Assembly: GCA_958510825.1 (NCBI GenBank)
Contig: OY294048.1
Location: forward strand, 30,531,026 to 30,595,025
Origin: Brachypterus glaber
Taxonomy: Eukaryota > Arthropoda > Insecta > Coleoptera > Kateretidae
Direction of reading: 5' to 3'
Length of the DNA: 64,000 bases
In this document: one piece after another, positions 1-12,530 of the stretch
Layout of the letters: the number at the start of each line of letters is the position of its first letter
How positions within the stretch are numbered: the stretch's first letter is position 1
Notes under the pieces: model-generated
Seen by the model: the letters and a program-made list of their open reading frames with translations, nothing else
Databases searched by the model: none
What the model was told of the DNA's origin: nothing
Made by a program: the position numbers and the translations under genes

Positions 1-640
1 TTATATTTAATTAAATTTTAAAATTTATATTTTTTACAGTTTTCCTTGTTTTATAGTAGGTATTTGGGGGGTTCATCCACCAATATCCTTATTTTGATCC
101 ACCACTGCTTATGTTAAATAAAATAAAATGCTAAAAAGCGTATTTTATAATGCCTAAGAAGAGTAATTAAACTAAACTGTAAAAATTTCTCCAATATTCC
201 CCGACAACGTCTTTTTGGGATTAACTCTTACGAATATAACGCTCCATAACATTTGTTTTTAGCAACCGATTTGGATGATTAATAAAACCTTTAAAAGCAT
301 ATAAGCTTAAAATATTGTATTTTTAAGAAATTCAAAATACAATATTTTTTCATTTATTGTTTTTTTTTTTTGAAAAAGGGCAGTTAAGCCAGGATAATAC
401 AAAACCCAATTTTTTCTTTCAAAATAAACACAAAATAAAAAAAAATACTTTCAAATTTAAAGGCTATAACTTTTTTTATTTAAAAATTAATTTAAATTCG
501 AAAAACAGTTAATGGAAAATCGTGGTTGCCAGATGATCCAAAAAAAATTACCTTAAAAATCCAATCTAATCTAATCTAATTAATCTGTATAACTTTTTTT
601 AATTTTTTTTATTCAATTTTCTTTTTGCGAAAAACGAAAA
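1..640. other. AT-rich non-coding sequence
   Basis: Very AT-rich sequence with homopolymer runs and a short (TCTAA)-like run near 560-580. No coding potential or recognisable element is visible here. Confidence 0.5.
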
Positions 641-659
641 ATTAAAAAAAAAATAAAAA

Positions 660-890
660 ACTTCTGGTATAATTGATCCTTATAATAAAATAATTTTTCC
701 TGAAAAAAATACGTTAATCAAAATTTTCTTTCAGCTTTTTTAATTTTTTTTTAAGTTTAAAAATAATAGGGATCTTCCCTGGAGAACTTGATTTTTCCTG
801 AAATTTTCAAGTCCTTCGGATTTATCGTGTTCACAAAAAACGTGACAGACGGATAGACGGACGGACATTTGAAAAAAAAAATGGTTGCTG
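660..890 (+). repeat. Dispersed non-coding repeat, copy a
   Basis: This shares a core with copies near 22.0, 25.4, 44.0, 46.5 and 53.3 kb. The core reads, in order: a TTTTTCCTGAAAA stretch, TCTTTCAGCTTTTTT, a second TTTCCTGAAATTTTCAAG block, a GTGTTCACAAAA block, and a run of GACGGA-type repeats. It is AT-rich with no long ORF, so I treat it as a transposon-derived repeat of unknown class. The next 60 bases are a TAATA-rich simple repeat. Confidence 0.6.
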
Positions 891-1220
891 TGAATAATAT
901 AATAATTATTATAATAATAATATATAATATAATAACAATATATAGTATAATAATAATCAAGCTTTCATTATTATAATGAAGCCTTCATTGTTTTTTTTTA
1001 CTACAAGTATGGGCAATAGCGTGGTTCTTTCCTATATTAGGTTTTTTATTTTATTTTTTATTTTAAAATCCAATGGGGGGGGGGGGGGGAAAGATGCGTC
1101 TTGCAAAGAGAAAAAAAGCGTATATTTTATTTTATTTATTTTTTCAATTTTTGTGCCCTTTACAAAGGTGTACATTTTGTACATGATAAATGCATGATAC
1201 ATGCATTATACATGCATGTT

Positions 1221-2725
1221 TGATGTCGCTGATTCCGGTGCTAGGGGCGGTCAAGCTCTATCTGATTTTTTTCAGATTTTTTCAATCACCTTTTCTCAGT
1301 TTGACCTAAATATGACCTTGAAAATGAGTATAGAGCTTGAATGACCTTAGCATCGGAATCAACGATCCTAAAAACTTAGGTATGATTTTTTTCAGATTTT
1401 TTCAACCACCTTTCCTCAGTTTGACCTTAATATGACCTTGAAACTGACGTGATAGAGCTTGACTGACCTTAGCATCGGAATCAGCCACTCTAAAACCTTA
1501 CGTATGATTTTTTTCAGATTTTTTCTCAGTTGGACCTTTAAATGACTTTGAAACTGACCTGATAGAGCTTGAATGACCTTAGCATCGGAATCAACGATCC
1601 TAAAAACTTAGGTATGATTTTTTTCAAATTTTTTCAACTATCTTTTCTCTGTTTGACCTTCAAATGACCTTGAAATTGACGTGATAGAGCTTGACTGACC
1701 TTAGCATCGGAATCAACGGCCCTAAAAACTTATTTATGATTTTTTTTCAGATTTTTTCAACCACCTTTTCTCAGTTTGACCTTCATATGACCTTAAAACT
1801 GACGTGATAGAGCATGAGTGACCTTAGCATCGGAATCAGCGACCCTGAAAACTTACGTATGAATTTTTTAAGATTTTTTCAACCACCTTTTCTCAGTTTG
1901 ACCTTATTATCTAAGTTTCAAGGTTATGCGCCACATTGCGACAAACTAATTTTCTAGATAACATTAGTAGCTTGTTTTATACCTGTGTATGCTCAAAATC
2001 AATAAATTTTATTTTTAAAATATGTTTTATTCTACCAATAAGAAAGTTTAACTTAAGAACAGGAGAAAAAATTGTAATTGTCGATTTAAAAAAAACTCTC
2101 AAAATCGCCCAGGTTTTTTTTGATATGCGTTTGGACTTTTGTTTGTACTATCAAAATATGAAAAAAAAGTTAGCCTGAAATGGCACGTTTTTTGAAAAAA
2201 CTTGGTTTAAATACTTTGATATCTTAAACTTATATAAATTTTTTTGACATATTCTCCTCACTAATTAACCTCAAAATTTCCTAGTAATGACCTTGCAACG
2301 ACCTTTGGATACATTTTAAGGATAAGCAAACACCGGATTCGAACTCAGCGACCCCAAAAACTTATATATGATATTTTTCAGATGTTTTCTCGGTTTCACC
2401 TTCAAATGACTTTGAAACTGAAGTAATAGAGTTTGACCACCCTTAGCATCGGAATCAGCGACCTCAAAAACTTATTTATGATTTTTTTCAGATTTTTTCA
2501 ACCACCTTTTCTCAGTTTGACCTTTATATGACCTTGAAACTGACGTGATAGAGCTTGACTGGACCTTACCATCGGAATCAGCGACCCTAAAAACTTTGTA
2601 TGATTTTTTTCAGATTTTTTCAACCACCTTTTCTCGGTTTGACCTTCAAATGACCTTGAAACTGATGTGATAGAGCTTGATCGACCTCGGCATCAAAATC
2701 AGTGACCCCAAAAACCCCTGGGTAC
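1221..2725 (+). repeat. Tandem repeat array, period about 123 bp
   Basis: The phrase GCATCGGAATCA recurs near 1350, 1472, 1582, 1704, 1827, 2445, 2568 and (degenerate) 2691, so the period is about 122-123 bp with one 110-bp unit. Each unit holds a TTTTTTCAGATTTTTTCAACC block, two TGACCTT blocks, TAGAGCTTGA and a CAGCGACCC-AAAAACTTA end. About 440 bp near 1900-2340 is diverged, yet the spacing across it is close to five periods. The first 40 bases (1221-1262) are an inverted partial unit, so the array may be the expanded inside of a terminal-inverted-repeat element. Confidence 0.85.
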
Positions 2726-3538
2726 CTGGGTCTGGTTCGGTGTTTTTTTTCCATACTAAATGTTGACCTGTGTAATTATTACACAAAGAATAAATAGGTG
2801 AGTTATTAAGCAAGTTGGTTCTAGGTTTAGCCATGTAGAAAGTATTTATTGAGCGTGAATTAGAAGGAACATGAAAATTTAACAACTGTAATAAAGCAGG
2901 ACAGTCCAAGTTGTTACGCAACAATTTATGCAGAAAAAACAACAGATAAAAGTGCAAGCTTCAAACATTTATACCTATCCAACAGCAGGTTATTATCTAG
3001 TACCTAGGTTGTCAACAGGGCAATCTCAGTCATTTGCTGTTCCACGAGCAGCTACAAATTTATTAAAGAAATCACCAATTTATGTTATGTACAGTACCTT
3101 TAATAGTGTTTAATTGTTTTGTTATATAAATTGTTCGAATTTAAGTTTTAATATTAAGTTAATAAGTTAATTTTTTTAAATGTGTTTAATATGAACGTCC
3201 TGTGTAGGTTTTGTACTGTACATATACAAAGCCAATTTTAAAAAAAAAAAACAAAAAAACCACCTATAGCGGTGAGGTTACGAGGAGGTGAAGTATAACA
3301 TATTTGTAAACAAACCACTATAGCGGTGGGGTGGTGACCAGAAGGGGGAAGGTGAAATCTACCTGGATATAGCAATAAAAACATTTCGGTTTTCTAATTT
3401 CTAATCTAATTTCTGTTCACTTTTAGGGGAAACAATTTGCATTTAGTTATTAATAAGCTCATTTGCTGTATTGTACTGATTGTTAAGAGGGTTGTATTAA
3501 ACGACTTGCATTATATAGAATATTGAAAATGATCATAG
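2726..3538. other. Non-coding sequence before the gap
   Basis: A short ORF can be read on each strand around 2646-3113, but neither has a recognisable domain. Two related GC-richer blocks containing CTATAGCGGTG lie near 3262 and 3311. No gene is supported. Confidence 0.4.
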
Positions 3539-3738
3539 NNNNNNNNNNNNNNNNNNNNNNNNNNNNNNNNNNNNNNNNNNNNNNNNNNNNNNNNNNNNNN
3601 NNNNNNNNNNNNNNNNNNNNNNNNNNNNNNNNNNNNNNNNNNNNNNNNNNNNNNNNNNNNNNNNNNNNNNNNNNNNNNNNNNNNNNNNNNNNNNNNNNNN
3701 NNNNNNNNNNNNNNNNNNNNNNNNNNNNNNNNNNNNNN
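3539..3738. other. Assembly gap of exactly 200 N
   Basis: There are 200 consecutive N, a round number that suggests a placeholder rather than a measured length. The sequence resumes inside the 3' end of a non-LTR retrotransposon. Confidence 0.99.
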
Positions 3739-4719
3739 TCTATTGTGAATCCCCTTTGCAATTTAGTCCACATCAAACTTTAGGCTTTCAAAGAAGCCTA
3801 AGAGTTTTTTGGGGGCTACTTGGGATATATCTGCAGGTCTTGGGAATACCTTTTCTAGATATTGTAGCCTTTTGCGAGCAATGGCTTCGCAGAAGCACGT
3901 AATGTGTTTGGCCGTTTCTGGTGCTTCTGAGCATAGACGGCAAATGTCGATTTCAGACTTTCCCATTTTTTTAAGATGATATCTTAACGGGCAGTGTCCG
4001 GTTAACAGCCCTGTATAGGTCTTTAGGTCCACCTTGCTGAGATCGAGTAATTTTCTTGTTCGTTTAGGTTCATATTTTATGAATATTTTGGCCTGTCTTA
4101 AGTTTTGGTCTTTCCAATATCGAGTTTTGATTTTGGTTTCCCATCTCTTAATTCCCTCTACCTGATGGCTTTTGTTAAAGCCACGGAAAGGTTCAGGGCC
4201 AATAAATTGAGCGCATGCTCCCTCTTTCGCGAGAGAGTCCGCAGCCTCATTGCCCTCAACACCCTCGTGTGCTGGCACCCAGATCAAGGAAACCTTGTTG
4301 TTTTCTGCCAGTTGTTTGAGGGTTTCGTAGCATTCCCAGGCAAGCTTTGACCGAAATGTACATGAGTTAAGTGCCTTGCTTGGCTACCCGAGAATATGCA
4401 TATTTTTTGCTCTCTTTTGCCCTTATTCAGGCATTCTTGATTTTTATGGCGTATGTTTCGGCCTGGAAAATGGATGAAGTTTTCCCCATTGGTATCGATA
4501 GTTGGCATCCCGGCCCATTTAATCCCGCACCAACTCCTGACTCCATTTTGGACCCATCCGTATAGTAACAGATCGTCCCATTTTCCATTTCTGGTTCTCC
4601 TGATGTCCAAGTTCGGCGGTCCGTAATTACCACTTCAAACTTGCGATCGAAATCATACCGTAAGGTCATGATGTCGCTGGTTTTGGTTCTTAAACATAGT
4701 GAAAGTCTATTGGTTGGAT
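3739..4719 (-). pseudogene. Non-LTR retrotransposon RNase H / C-terminal remnant
   Basis: Read on the minus strand, the 5' part encodes the start of an RNase H domain (YYTDGSKMESGVGAG, about 4500-4590). The middle continues in another frame with SGSQA where the family normally has SDSQA. The last part returns to another frame with WVPAHEGVEGNEAADSLAKEG (about 4205-4285) and a C-terminal cysteine/histidine cluster (CRLCSEAPETAKHITCFCEA, about 3880-3950). In the family these belong to the ORF2 polyprotein of LINE-type elements that carry RNase H. At least two frame changes and the lost aspartate show that it is dead. The 3' end runs into the assembly gap, and the 5' end is cut at the neighbouring inverted-repeat element. 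A second copy lies at 50025-50510. Confidence 0.85.
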
Positions 4720-4722
4720 AAA

Positions 4723-4851
4723 GGCATATCCACAAGCTCGCATAACAACATAGTACATAAGAATGCAGTACCGTGATTGGCTTACAAGATACATGGCGGC
4801 ACTTCAAGCCAATCACGGCATCGCATTGTTATGCGAGCTTGTGGATATTCC
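4723..4851. mobile_element. Short foldback MITE, about 129 bp
   Basis: ATATCCACAAGCTCGCATAA at 4726 is the exact reverse complement of the segment ending at 4848. Inner segments GTGATTGGCTT and AAGCCAATCAC pair as well, so almost the whole unit folds back. A diverged relative lies at about 18180-18297. No coding capacity. Confidence 0.8.
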
Positions 4852-5339
4852 CTTAATATTCGCAGCAACATGCAGGGTGATTCAAAAAGAAGTTACAAAA
4901 AAAAACCTGAACATCTTGATGATGTAAAAAATTGACTTTAAGAGTTCAGAAATGTTCCTGTATTCTAGATGCCCACGACCTACGTAAATGTTGAGGATTA
5001 ACCCTAAAAATTGTTTATTGTACGAGAAAGATCTGTATTTTTTTTTAATGTTCGAAAAATATTTAAAGGTCGCAAAAATTAATATAAGGCAATTTTAAAT
5101 TGGTTACGTAATTTGGGATAATAAACGATTGTGTGCGTTTATTAATTTAACTTATCATTTTGTTCGAAATTGTGTATTACTTTATTTTATTTTAAATTTT
5201 AAAGATTTAATTGTAAAAATATTTATTATATGTAGAGAACCCTCTCATAAATATACCGGGAGACACAGATTTAATGTACACCCCAACGTCTAGACGTTGG
5301 CGTGTACAGACAGACAGACGCGTCTGTCGGGAAATAGGA
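4852..5339. other. Non-coding sequence
   Basis: No gene is visible. A palindromic ACGTCTAGACGT-type patch followed by a CAGACAGACGCGTCTGTC run lies near 5284-5330. Confidence 0.4.
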
Positions 5340-5590
5340 TTTAGTCTGATTTTCAGTAAACCCTAATTTTATTCAATAACTTGATTATATAAGACTTATT
5401 GTAAAAAAAATCTATCTATTGGTTCTATTTTTATAGGCCAAAATATCTATAGTCATCATATGTACCTAGTAGAAAACTTTAGTCTGACTTTCAGTAAACC
5501 CAAATTTTATTTTATTTCTTCATTATATAAGATAAAAGGATAATTTCAAAAAAATCCGTCTGTTGGTTTTATTTTTTCAGCAGGTTTGTA
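5340..5590 (+). repeat. Tandem duplication, period about 139 bp
   Basis: TTAGTCTGAYTTTCAGTAAA starts near 5340 and again near 5479. Each is followed by a similar stretch with ATTATATAAGA and a TCTGTTGGTT-like end. Two diverged units; no coding function. Confidence 0.7.
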
Positions 5591-5645
5591 TGAAATATTT
5601 TTTTTTGTCTAAATAAATAAAACTTTAATACACTACTACACATTG

Positions 5646-6232
5646 GCGCACCCAGGATTTTTTCTTGTCACTTTTCAAACATTGATACCACATAAGTGAC
5701 ATTTTCAATGTCAAATGACATCTTTAATGGATTCTAATGGACATAGAAAATGCTAAAAATAAATAAATTTTCCTTGTATAATTCTTAAAATTAGGAGGTT
5801 TTAAACGATTCTCAAATTTGGTGCCCATGTACACCCATTGTACCATTTAAAAGTGCAGAAAATATGGGATTGATCTAGGCACTAACTTTTTATACAAGTC
5901 GAATAATTACCAGTATTAATTTTAAAAAAAGATAATTATTCGACTTGTATAAAAAGTTAGTGCATGGATCGATTCCAAATTTTTTGCACTTTTAAATGGT
6001 CCCATGGTACCATGGGTGTACATGGGTACCAAATTTCAGAATCCCCTAAAACCTTTTAATTTAAAGAATTATACACGAGAAAATTTATTTTTTGTTAGAA
6101 TTTCTGGTGTCCATTGGACTCTATTAAAGATGTCATGGCCCACCTAATTAAAAAAATTAAAACAAAATTAAAATAAAATTTGACATTCAAAATGTCACTT
6201 ATGTGGTATCAATATTTTCAAAAAAGTGTGCA
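5646..6232. mobile_element. Foldback element, about 590 bp
   Basis: The left arm (GATACCACATAAGTGACATT near 5686) matches the reverse complement of the right arm near 6192-6215. The arms continue inward to a centre at 5878-5963, where GACTTGTATAAAAAGTTAGT faces its complement. Outer ends are less certain (GGCGCACCC versus GTGTGCAG). There is no ORF, so it is probably a non-autonomous DNA transposon. Confidence 0.75.
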
Positions 6233-6235
6233 GAT

Positions 6236-6440
6236 TACAAAAATGTAAGGCGTTTAGATTTCGCACTTAAAATGTGAAAGTTGACAGCACTTCCGGTAAA
6301 ACCGGAAGTAGGAAAATGTCGTTATCTATGTCAAAACTTGAGGTTCCTTAAGTCCATTATAGGTACCAAATTTCAAAATTTTATCTTTACAAATACAGAA
6401 GTTATAGAGGGTGTGCACTGGATCTGGGTCACCCGGTATA
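6236..6440 (+). mobile_element. MITE-like repeat with TTCCGG palindrome
   Basis: Contains CTTCCGGTAAAACCGGAAG near 6290 and ends with GGTCACCCGGTATA near 6430. A similar layout occurs at 55928-56113, where an ACAGGGTGTTTC end is present. Left end uncertain. Confidence 0.45.
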
Positions 6441-6445
6441 TTTAT

Positions 6446-7017
6446 ATAATAAAACCATGGTGCACAAACATTAATGTTTCTATTGTTAGAAAAATACCGT
6501 TTATTCAATTGGTGGCTTTGTTGTAAAGATTTTTTGTATTAAACTTTTTGTTATGCTCAAATCGACAAAATAATTATATTGACACAACGGTTTGTAAATT
6601 TGCATGTATAAATTATGCCTACGACTGGAAGATAAAAGAGTTAAATTCAAAAGACTGTTTGCTTGGTTTCTGATTCAGGTAAATTATAAAATATTAAGAT
6701 TCCAATAGTAATCAAATTTTATTCGTGAGTAAAAAACTATACCAGATTTAAAAAGGGAGCTTATTTTGGCAAAATATAAATTAGGGTAATATAGCTAAGG
6801 AGGAAGGGTCTTCTTTTAAAACACATATATATTTAATAAGATTTTGCTGTCTGTTTTTATATTAGCCTAGGACTTACATAGGACTTTCTTAAACATATCA
6901 TCTATTATAGATGGATATATATTTTATACCTAAAAATCTGTAATATAAAGATTTATCTAGGTTTTAAGTAATATTAAAAAATATTTAAATTTTCAAAAGA
7001 AGAAAATATATTATACA
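6446..7017. other. Non-coding sequence
   Basis: AT-rich, with no ORF of note and no repeat recognised. Confidence 0.4.
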
Positions 7018-8363
7018 TATAATACAATATAATATAATATATTATATTATATTATATTATATTATATTATATTATATTATATTATATTATATTATATCAT
7101 ATCATATCATATCATATCATATCATATCATATCATATCATATCATATCATATCATATCATATCATATCATATCATATCATATCATATCATATCATATCAT
7201 ATCATATCATATCATATCATATCATATCATATCATATCATATCATATCATATCATATCATATCATATCATATCATATCATATCATATCATATCATATCAT
7301 ATCATATCATATCATATCATATCATATCATATCATATCATATCATATCATATCATATCATATCATATCATATCATATCATATCATATCATATCATATCAT
7401 ATCATATCATATCATATCATATCATATCATATCATATCATATCATATCATATCATATCATATCATATCATATCATATCATATCATATCATATCATATCAT
7501 ATCATATCATATCATATCATATCATATCATATCATATCATATCATATCATATCATATCATATCATATCATATCATATCATATCATATCATATCATATCAT
7601 ATCATATCATATCATATCATATCATATCATATCATATCATATCATATCATATCATATCATATCATATCATATCATATCATATCATATCATATCATATCAT
7701 ATCATATCATATCACATCATATCATATCATATCATATCATATCATATATCATATCATATCATATCATATATCATATCATATCATATCATATCATATCATA
7801 TCATATCATATCATATCATATCATATCATATCATATCATATCATATCATATCATATCATATCATATCATATCATATCATATCATATCATATCATATCATA
7901 TCATATCATATCATATCATATCATATCATATCATATCATATCATATCATATCATATCATATCATATCATATCATATCATATCATATCATATCATATCATA
8001 TCATATCATATCATATCATATCATATATAATATCATATCATATCATATCATATCATATCATATCATATCATATCATATCATATCATATCATATCATATTA
8101 TATCATATCATAGCATATCATATATCATATATCATATCATATCATATCATATCATATCATATCATATCATATCATATCATATCGTATCGTATCATATCAT
8201 ATCATATCATATCATATCATATCATATCATATCATATCATATCATATCATATCATATCATATCATATCATATCATATCATATCATATCATATCATATCAT
8301 ATCATATCATATCATATCATATCATATCATATCATATTATATTATATTATATTATATTATATG
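7018..8363 (+). repeat. (ATATC)n pentanucleotide array, about 1.3 kb
   Basis: A nearly pure ATATC repeat of roughly 250 units fills about 7096-8333. ATATT variants flank it symmetrically (7040-7095 and 8334-8362). Rare interruptions include CACATC near 7713, ATATATC slips near 7743, 7766 and 8022, and CGTATCGT near 8183. Confidence 0.98.
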
Positions 8364-11300
8364 TATGTATTAACAGAGTCGTAAAATATAGTTTAAAATG
8401 TCTATTTACTTTTTTTTGTACTACTTAAAAATAAGAATTTGCTTCACTTGTTCATATGTCACAACATGTACAAAATATGAAATCTTTAGTTCGATTAGTT
8501 TAAAAGATTTTAAGTAAAATATTCAGCAATCTGCCGTCATTTTACGATGTGGCTTCACAATTTAGTGCAATACGGGGTCCGTTTATTATAAGTGTTATTT
8601 TTCTAACCCTTTTGGCTGCCGAAAGAGTTTTAAAATTAAATTTTTGTTTATATTGCCATACGCACTGAGTGAAAAAATACACGTATGCCAAATGTTCTGT
8701 ACTTTCATTAAATAAAACCCTTTAGGTCAGAAAAAGTAATTAAGTTTAATAATGATTATAATCATTAAACTATGTTATTTGTTCGGTTTTAAAATGTTTT
8801 TTATTTGACAGCAGTTTGAAATTTCATTTGCAATAATACATAATTTATTGTAATGAAAGCCAGCCAAATTTTTTTTTAGTTGTATTGTGGAAAAAATAAC
8901 ATTTTAAAAGAATAAAATTGACAAGTGGAGTCACAAAAGGAGTGAAAAGTAAAGTTAAAAATATATTTAAAAACAATTGTAATTTTTATGAAAAGAAGTG
9001 TGATATATCGGTGACGTCAATTTTTGAGATATAAGGGGTTTGAAGCAAAAGTGTCAAAATTGTCTAAATTGCGTTGGCATAATTTTTGAACAGCCCCTTA
9101 TTAATTAAAATTACATTTTTTTTTTTAATTTTTTGACGCCTTTTATGACACCACTAGTCATTTTATTACTTGAAAATATTAATTTTTATCGATAGACAAA
9201 AATTTGGCTGGCTACTCCATTTCATTTTTGCTTATTAAATAGCAAACAAAAAATTTGGATTTTACCCTAACTTAATTTTTAAAATTCCTTTAAAAAAATA
9301 TATAATTTAATCAAAGTGTAAAATCTTTTTATCTTACGATATTCCCCTAAATAAGCCCTTAAAAACTGTACAACAACCGATGTAAAATTATTCCTTTTCC
9401 CTTAAAATTTTTAGCAAAAAATGGATTTAGAAAATATTTTAATATTTAGTTTTAGCGAGCTCAAAGACAGAAAGACTGAACGACTGACCGATCAACCGAT
9501 TGATAATTTTGTTTTGATTGAAATTGATTTATATCGACAATAAACGTCAACGCAAAAATATGCAAAAAAAATTGAATATTTTTGCACTGATACAACTCTT
9601 TCTCAAAATTTTAAAAAATTAAAAAATGAGAAAGCAATAAAATGGGAAAGCAATAGTTTTATCGGTGTAATATGGCTTAATTTGATTTATGTGTACTATT
9701 TTTTATTCAATAAGCGAAAAATAAATCTTATATTCAACCCTTGCAAAGTAGCAATCGTGATTTTAATTAAACCATAATTTATTTTAATTTATTATATCCG
9801 GTTCTCCATAAGTTATTTCACTGGAATGTCTTATCACAAAAAAAATCCCTTATTATTTTTATACTATTGTCGCATGACAAATGAGCATTTTTCATTTCAG
9901 TTGGAAAATAAAACCATGAACTAAGCACGATTCTCAATGAACTTTTTATTTTTTTAATTTAATATGTCATTTTTATCTTGGTTGTATTACGAGTTTACTT
10001 TAATTTTTAAACAAATAGGTATTACCAAAAATATAATACCTGCTCTAAATATATAATAAAAGCTATTTTGCTTAATTAATTAATTTATTTATTTATTTAT
10101 TGATAATAAACGGGATTACCCCAATACAGTTATAAATACAGTTTTGCATACATTATAAACTAAAGAATACTATATAACTACAAGAAAAGGAATATATAAT
10201 AAGTGAAAAGTACATATACAGGGTTATACTGTAATAGTTTTATACCCTGGTAGAAACTAATTGCCTATATTTACTGAAGGAATAGCGAAAAATGTCGACA
10301 TCACAGTCGTTAAGAAATGTAAGAGCTTTATATAAAGGTGTTTGCGTGCCATAGTTTGTGCGTTGCATATTTTAGCACAACAAAATATAAAAAAAATGTA
10401 GATAAAATAAAAATAAAAAAAATATTTATTAATATTATAATTATCATTATCATATGATATAATATTACATATTATAATATGTATTATATTATGTTCTTCG
10501 CATGAAAGAAAGTCTCCGACGAAAGGGGGAGGAATCATTCGTGCTCTCTTCTTTCCGTCAAGAGCGTTATAAGGGTGCGTGCCTACAACGGGCCTTCCAC
10601 TTGTACACACATTCCAAACATATTTCCCGTAGCCACAGATCCGTGCGTCAAACTATATATTATGGGGACAGCAGAAAAAAATCTTTGATTTTCGATCGGA
10701 CTCGCTCGAATTTTGGTTAATATTAAAAATTTTCAACAGGGTGTGACTCAAAAATTTTTAAAATACTATCTTTAATAATCTATAGCTGTAGATAATATAT
10801 GACCCATGCCAACATAAACTTATTTCTTTTTTTTATGTATTATCATAATATTGTATTATTATTCTATTTTAATTTTTATAATTTAGAAAAAAAATTGATT
10901 GTCAATTGTTTGTTTTTGATAAAAACCGAAAATAAAAAAAAAATTGATTAAAATCTAAGAATAAGAAAAACAACTCATATGGAGTCCAATACTCGGTCCA
11001 ATATCGACTCCTTAGGACGCTGGAGTTTATTTAATATTTCATATTATGTCATTAGTATAGTATAGTAGTAGTATATCTCCAGAACCACTAAACCGATGTT
11101 TAAAAATAAAAAACTGTTTAAACCGGAATCAAAAAAACCTTTCAAATGAGGTATCACTTGATATATTATGGTCTAATTTTAATTTTAAGCATTATTTTAA
11201 TTTTTAGTCATTTTTTGACTCCTCAAGGTCAAATCAAGTTTAGCCCATTAAAGGTGATTTGTTGTGAGAAACTCTGATTTATATTACTGGTGGTGTTTTG

Positions 11301-11547
11301 TTCAGTCAAACAATATGCTGTTTAGAGGTTGGGAGGTCTATAGGCCATAACTAGCCGTAGTTATGGCCTCTAGACCTACAAACTTCTAAACTGTTTCAGG
11401 CATAGCCAGTTCTAATAAAGTACTAAATCTTTAATACAAATATTTATTTTATAGCAAGCCAGATGCGTCCGTCTAGACGAATCAATTCATTTCAGTGCAA
11501 ACGACTAGGACTGGTTGGACAGTCCCAGCAGCTTAAACTATATTAAC
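8364..11547. other. 3.2 kb of non-coding AT-rich sequence
   Basis: No protein domain is recognisable in the short ORFs here (for example 10257-10720). A TTTATTTATTTATT run lies at 10083-10100, a palindromic ATCATATGAT lies near 10450, and a TACAGGGTTATAC motif at 10217 resembles an ACAGGGTGTT transposon end. A GACAGAAAGACTGAACGACT patch near 9468 may be a decayed copy of the dispersed repeat. Confidence 0.4.
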
Positions 11548-11553
11548 TTAATA

Positions 11554-12524
11554 GACGATTCACTCACCGCAGTAATGAGTAGAATCCAGCGCATGCGCAC
11601 TGATTTTCTTATTTTTGTTTTGACGTATGCCAAAAATTATTTTAAGGTTATGTAACATTCTTTTTCAGAATTTTACAAAAATATCTACTTTTTTCTTTGC
11701 GAGCTAACAGTTTGTTAATTAGCAAAAGCTAAATTATTTAGCCTAAATATAATCCTATTTGATTCTTAAAATATATCGTCTTCTAAATTCTGAAATATCG
11801 TATCTGAAAAATGCCTCCCATTAAAAAAAACACCAAACCAGCAAACTACCAAACCAAACCATTATTAACGTAAACCAACGCCTCACATTAAAAAAAAAAC
11901 ACCAAACCAGCAAACTACCAAACCAAACCATTGTTAAAGTAAAATAACGCCTCCCATTAAAAAAAAACACCAAACCAGCAAACTACCAAACCAAACCATT
12001 GTTAACGTAAACCAACGCCCCCATTAACAAAATCAAACAGAAATTTGTGAGTATTTTAACAAGTTCATTTTTGTGGACCTATTAAACTATTTCATAAAAC
12101 TATAACTGCCTAAAAGCAAAAGATTGTTAAAATACTCACGAATTTCTGTTTGATTTTTTTAATGGGGGCGTTGGTTTACGTTAACAATGGTTTGGTTTGG
12201 TAGTTTGCTGGTTTGGTGTTTTTTTTTTAATGGGAGGTGTTGGTTTACGTTAAGAATGGTTTGGTTTCGTAGTTTGCTGGTTTGGTGTTTTTTTTTTTAA
12301 TGGGAGGCGTTGGTTTACGTTAATAATGGTTTGGTTTTGTAGTTTGCTGGTTTGGTGTTTTTTTTTAAGATACGATATTTCAGAATTTAGAAGGCTATAT
12401 ATTTTAAGAATCAAATAGGATTATATTTAGGCTAAATAATTTAGCTTTAGGTAATCAAAACAAAAATAAGAAAATCAGTGCGCATGCGCTGGATTTTACT
12501 CATTACTGCAGTAAGTGAATCGTC
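11554..12524. mobile_element. 971-bp foldback transposon with internal tandem repeats and TTAATA TSD
   Basis: The ends are GACGATTCACTCACCGCAG and its near-complement CTGCAGTAAGTGAATCGTC. TTAATA directly flanks both ends (11548-11553 and 12525-12530). The arms continue with GCGCATGCGCACTGATTTTC and then three tandem units of about 65 bp (ACACCAAACCAGCAAACTAC core). These are mirrored by three inverted units on the right, around a centre near 12045-12135. It has no ORF. The layout recalls Drosophila foldback elements by structure only. Confidence 0.9.
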
Positions 12525-12530
12525 TTAATA

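Noticed and set aside
1221..2725. CRISPR-like regular repeats
   Set aside because: Whole 123-bp units repeat, with no short repeat plus variable spacer pattern, and the genome is eukaryotic.
7018..8363. CRISPR array
   Set aside because: The repeat has no unique spacers and a 5-bp period; it is a microsatellite.
10257..10720. Overlapping ORFs of 117 and 72 codons on opposite strands
   Set aside because: They shadow each other, with low-complexity content and no domain.
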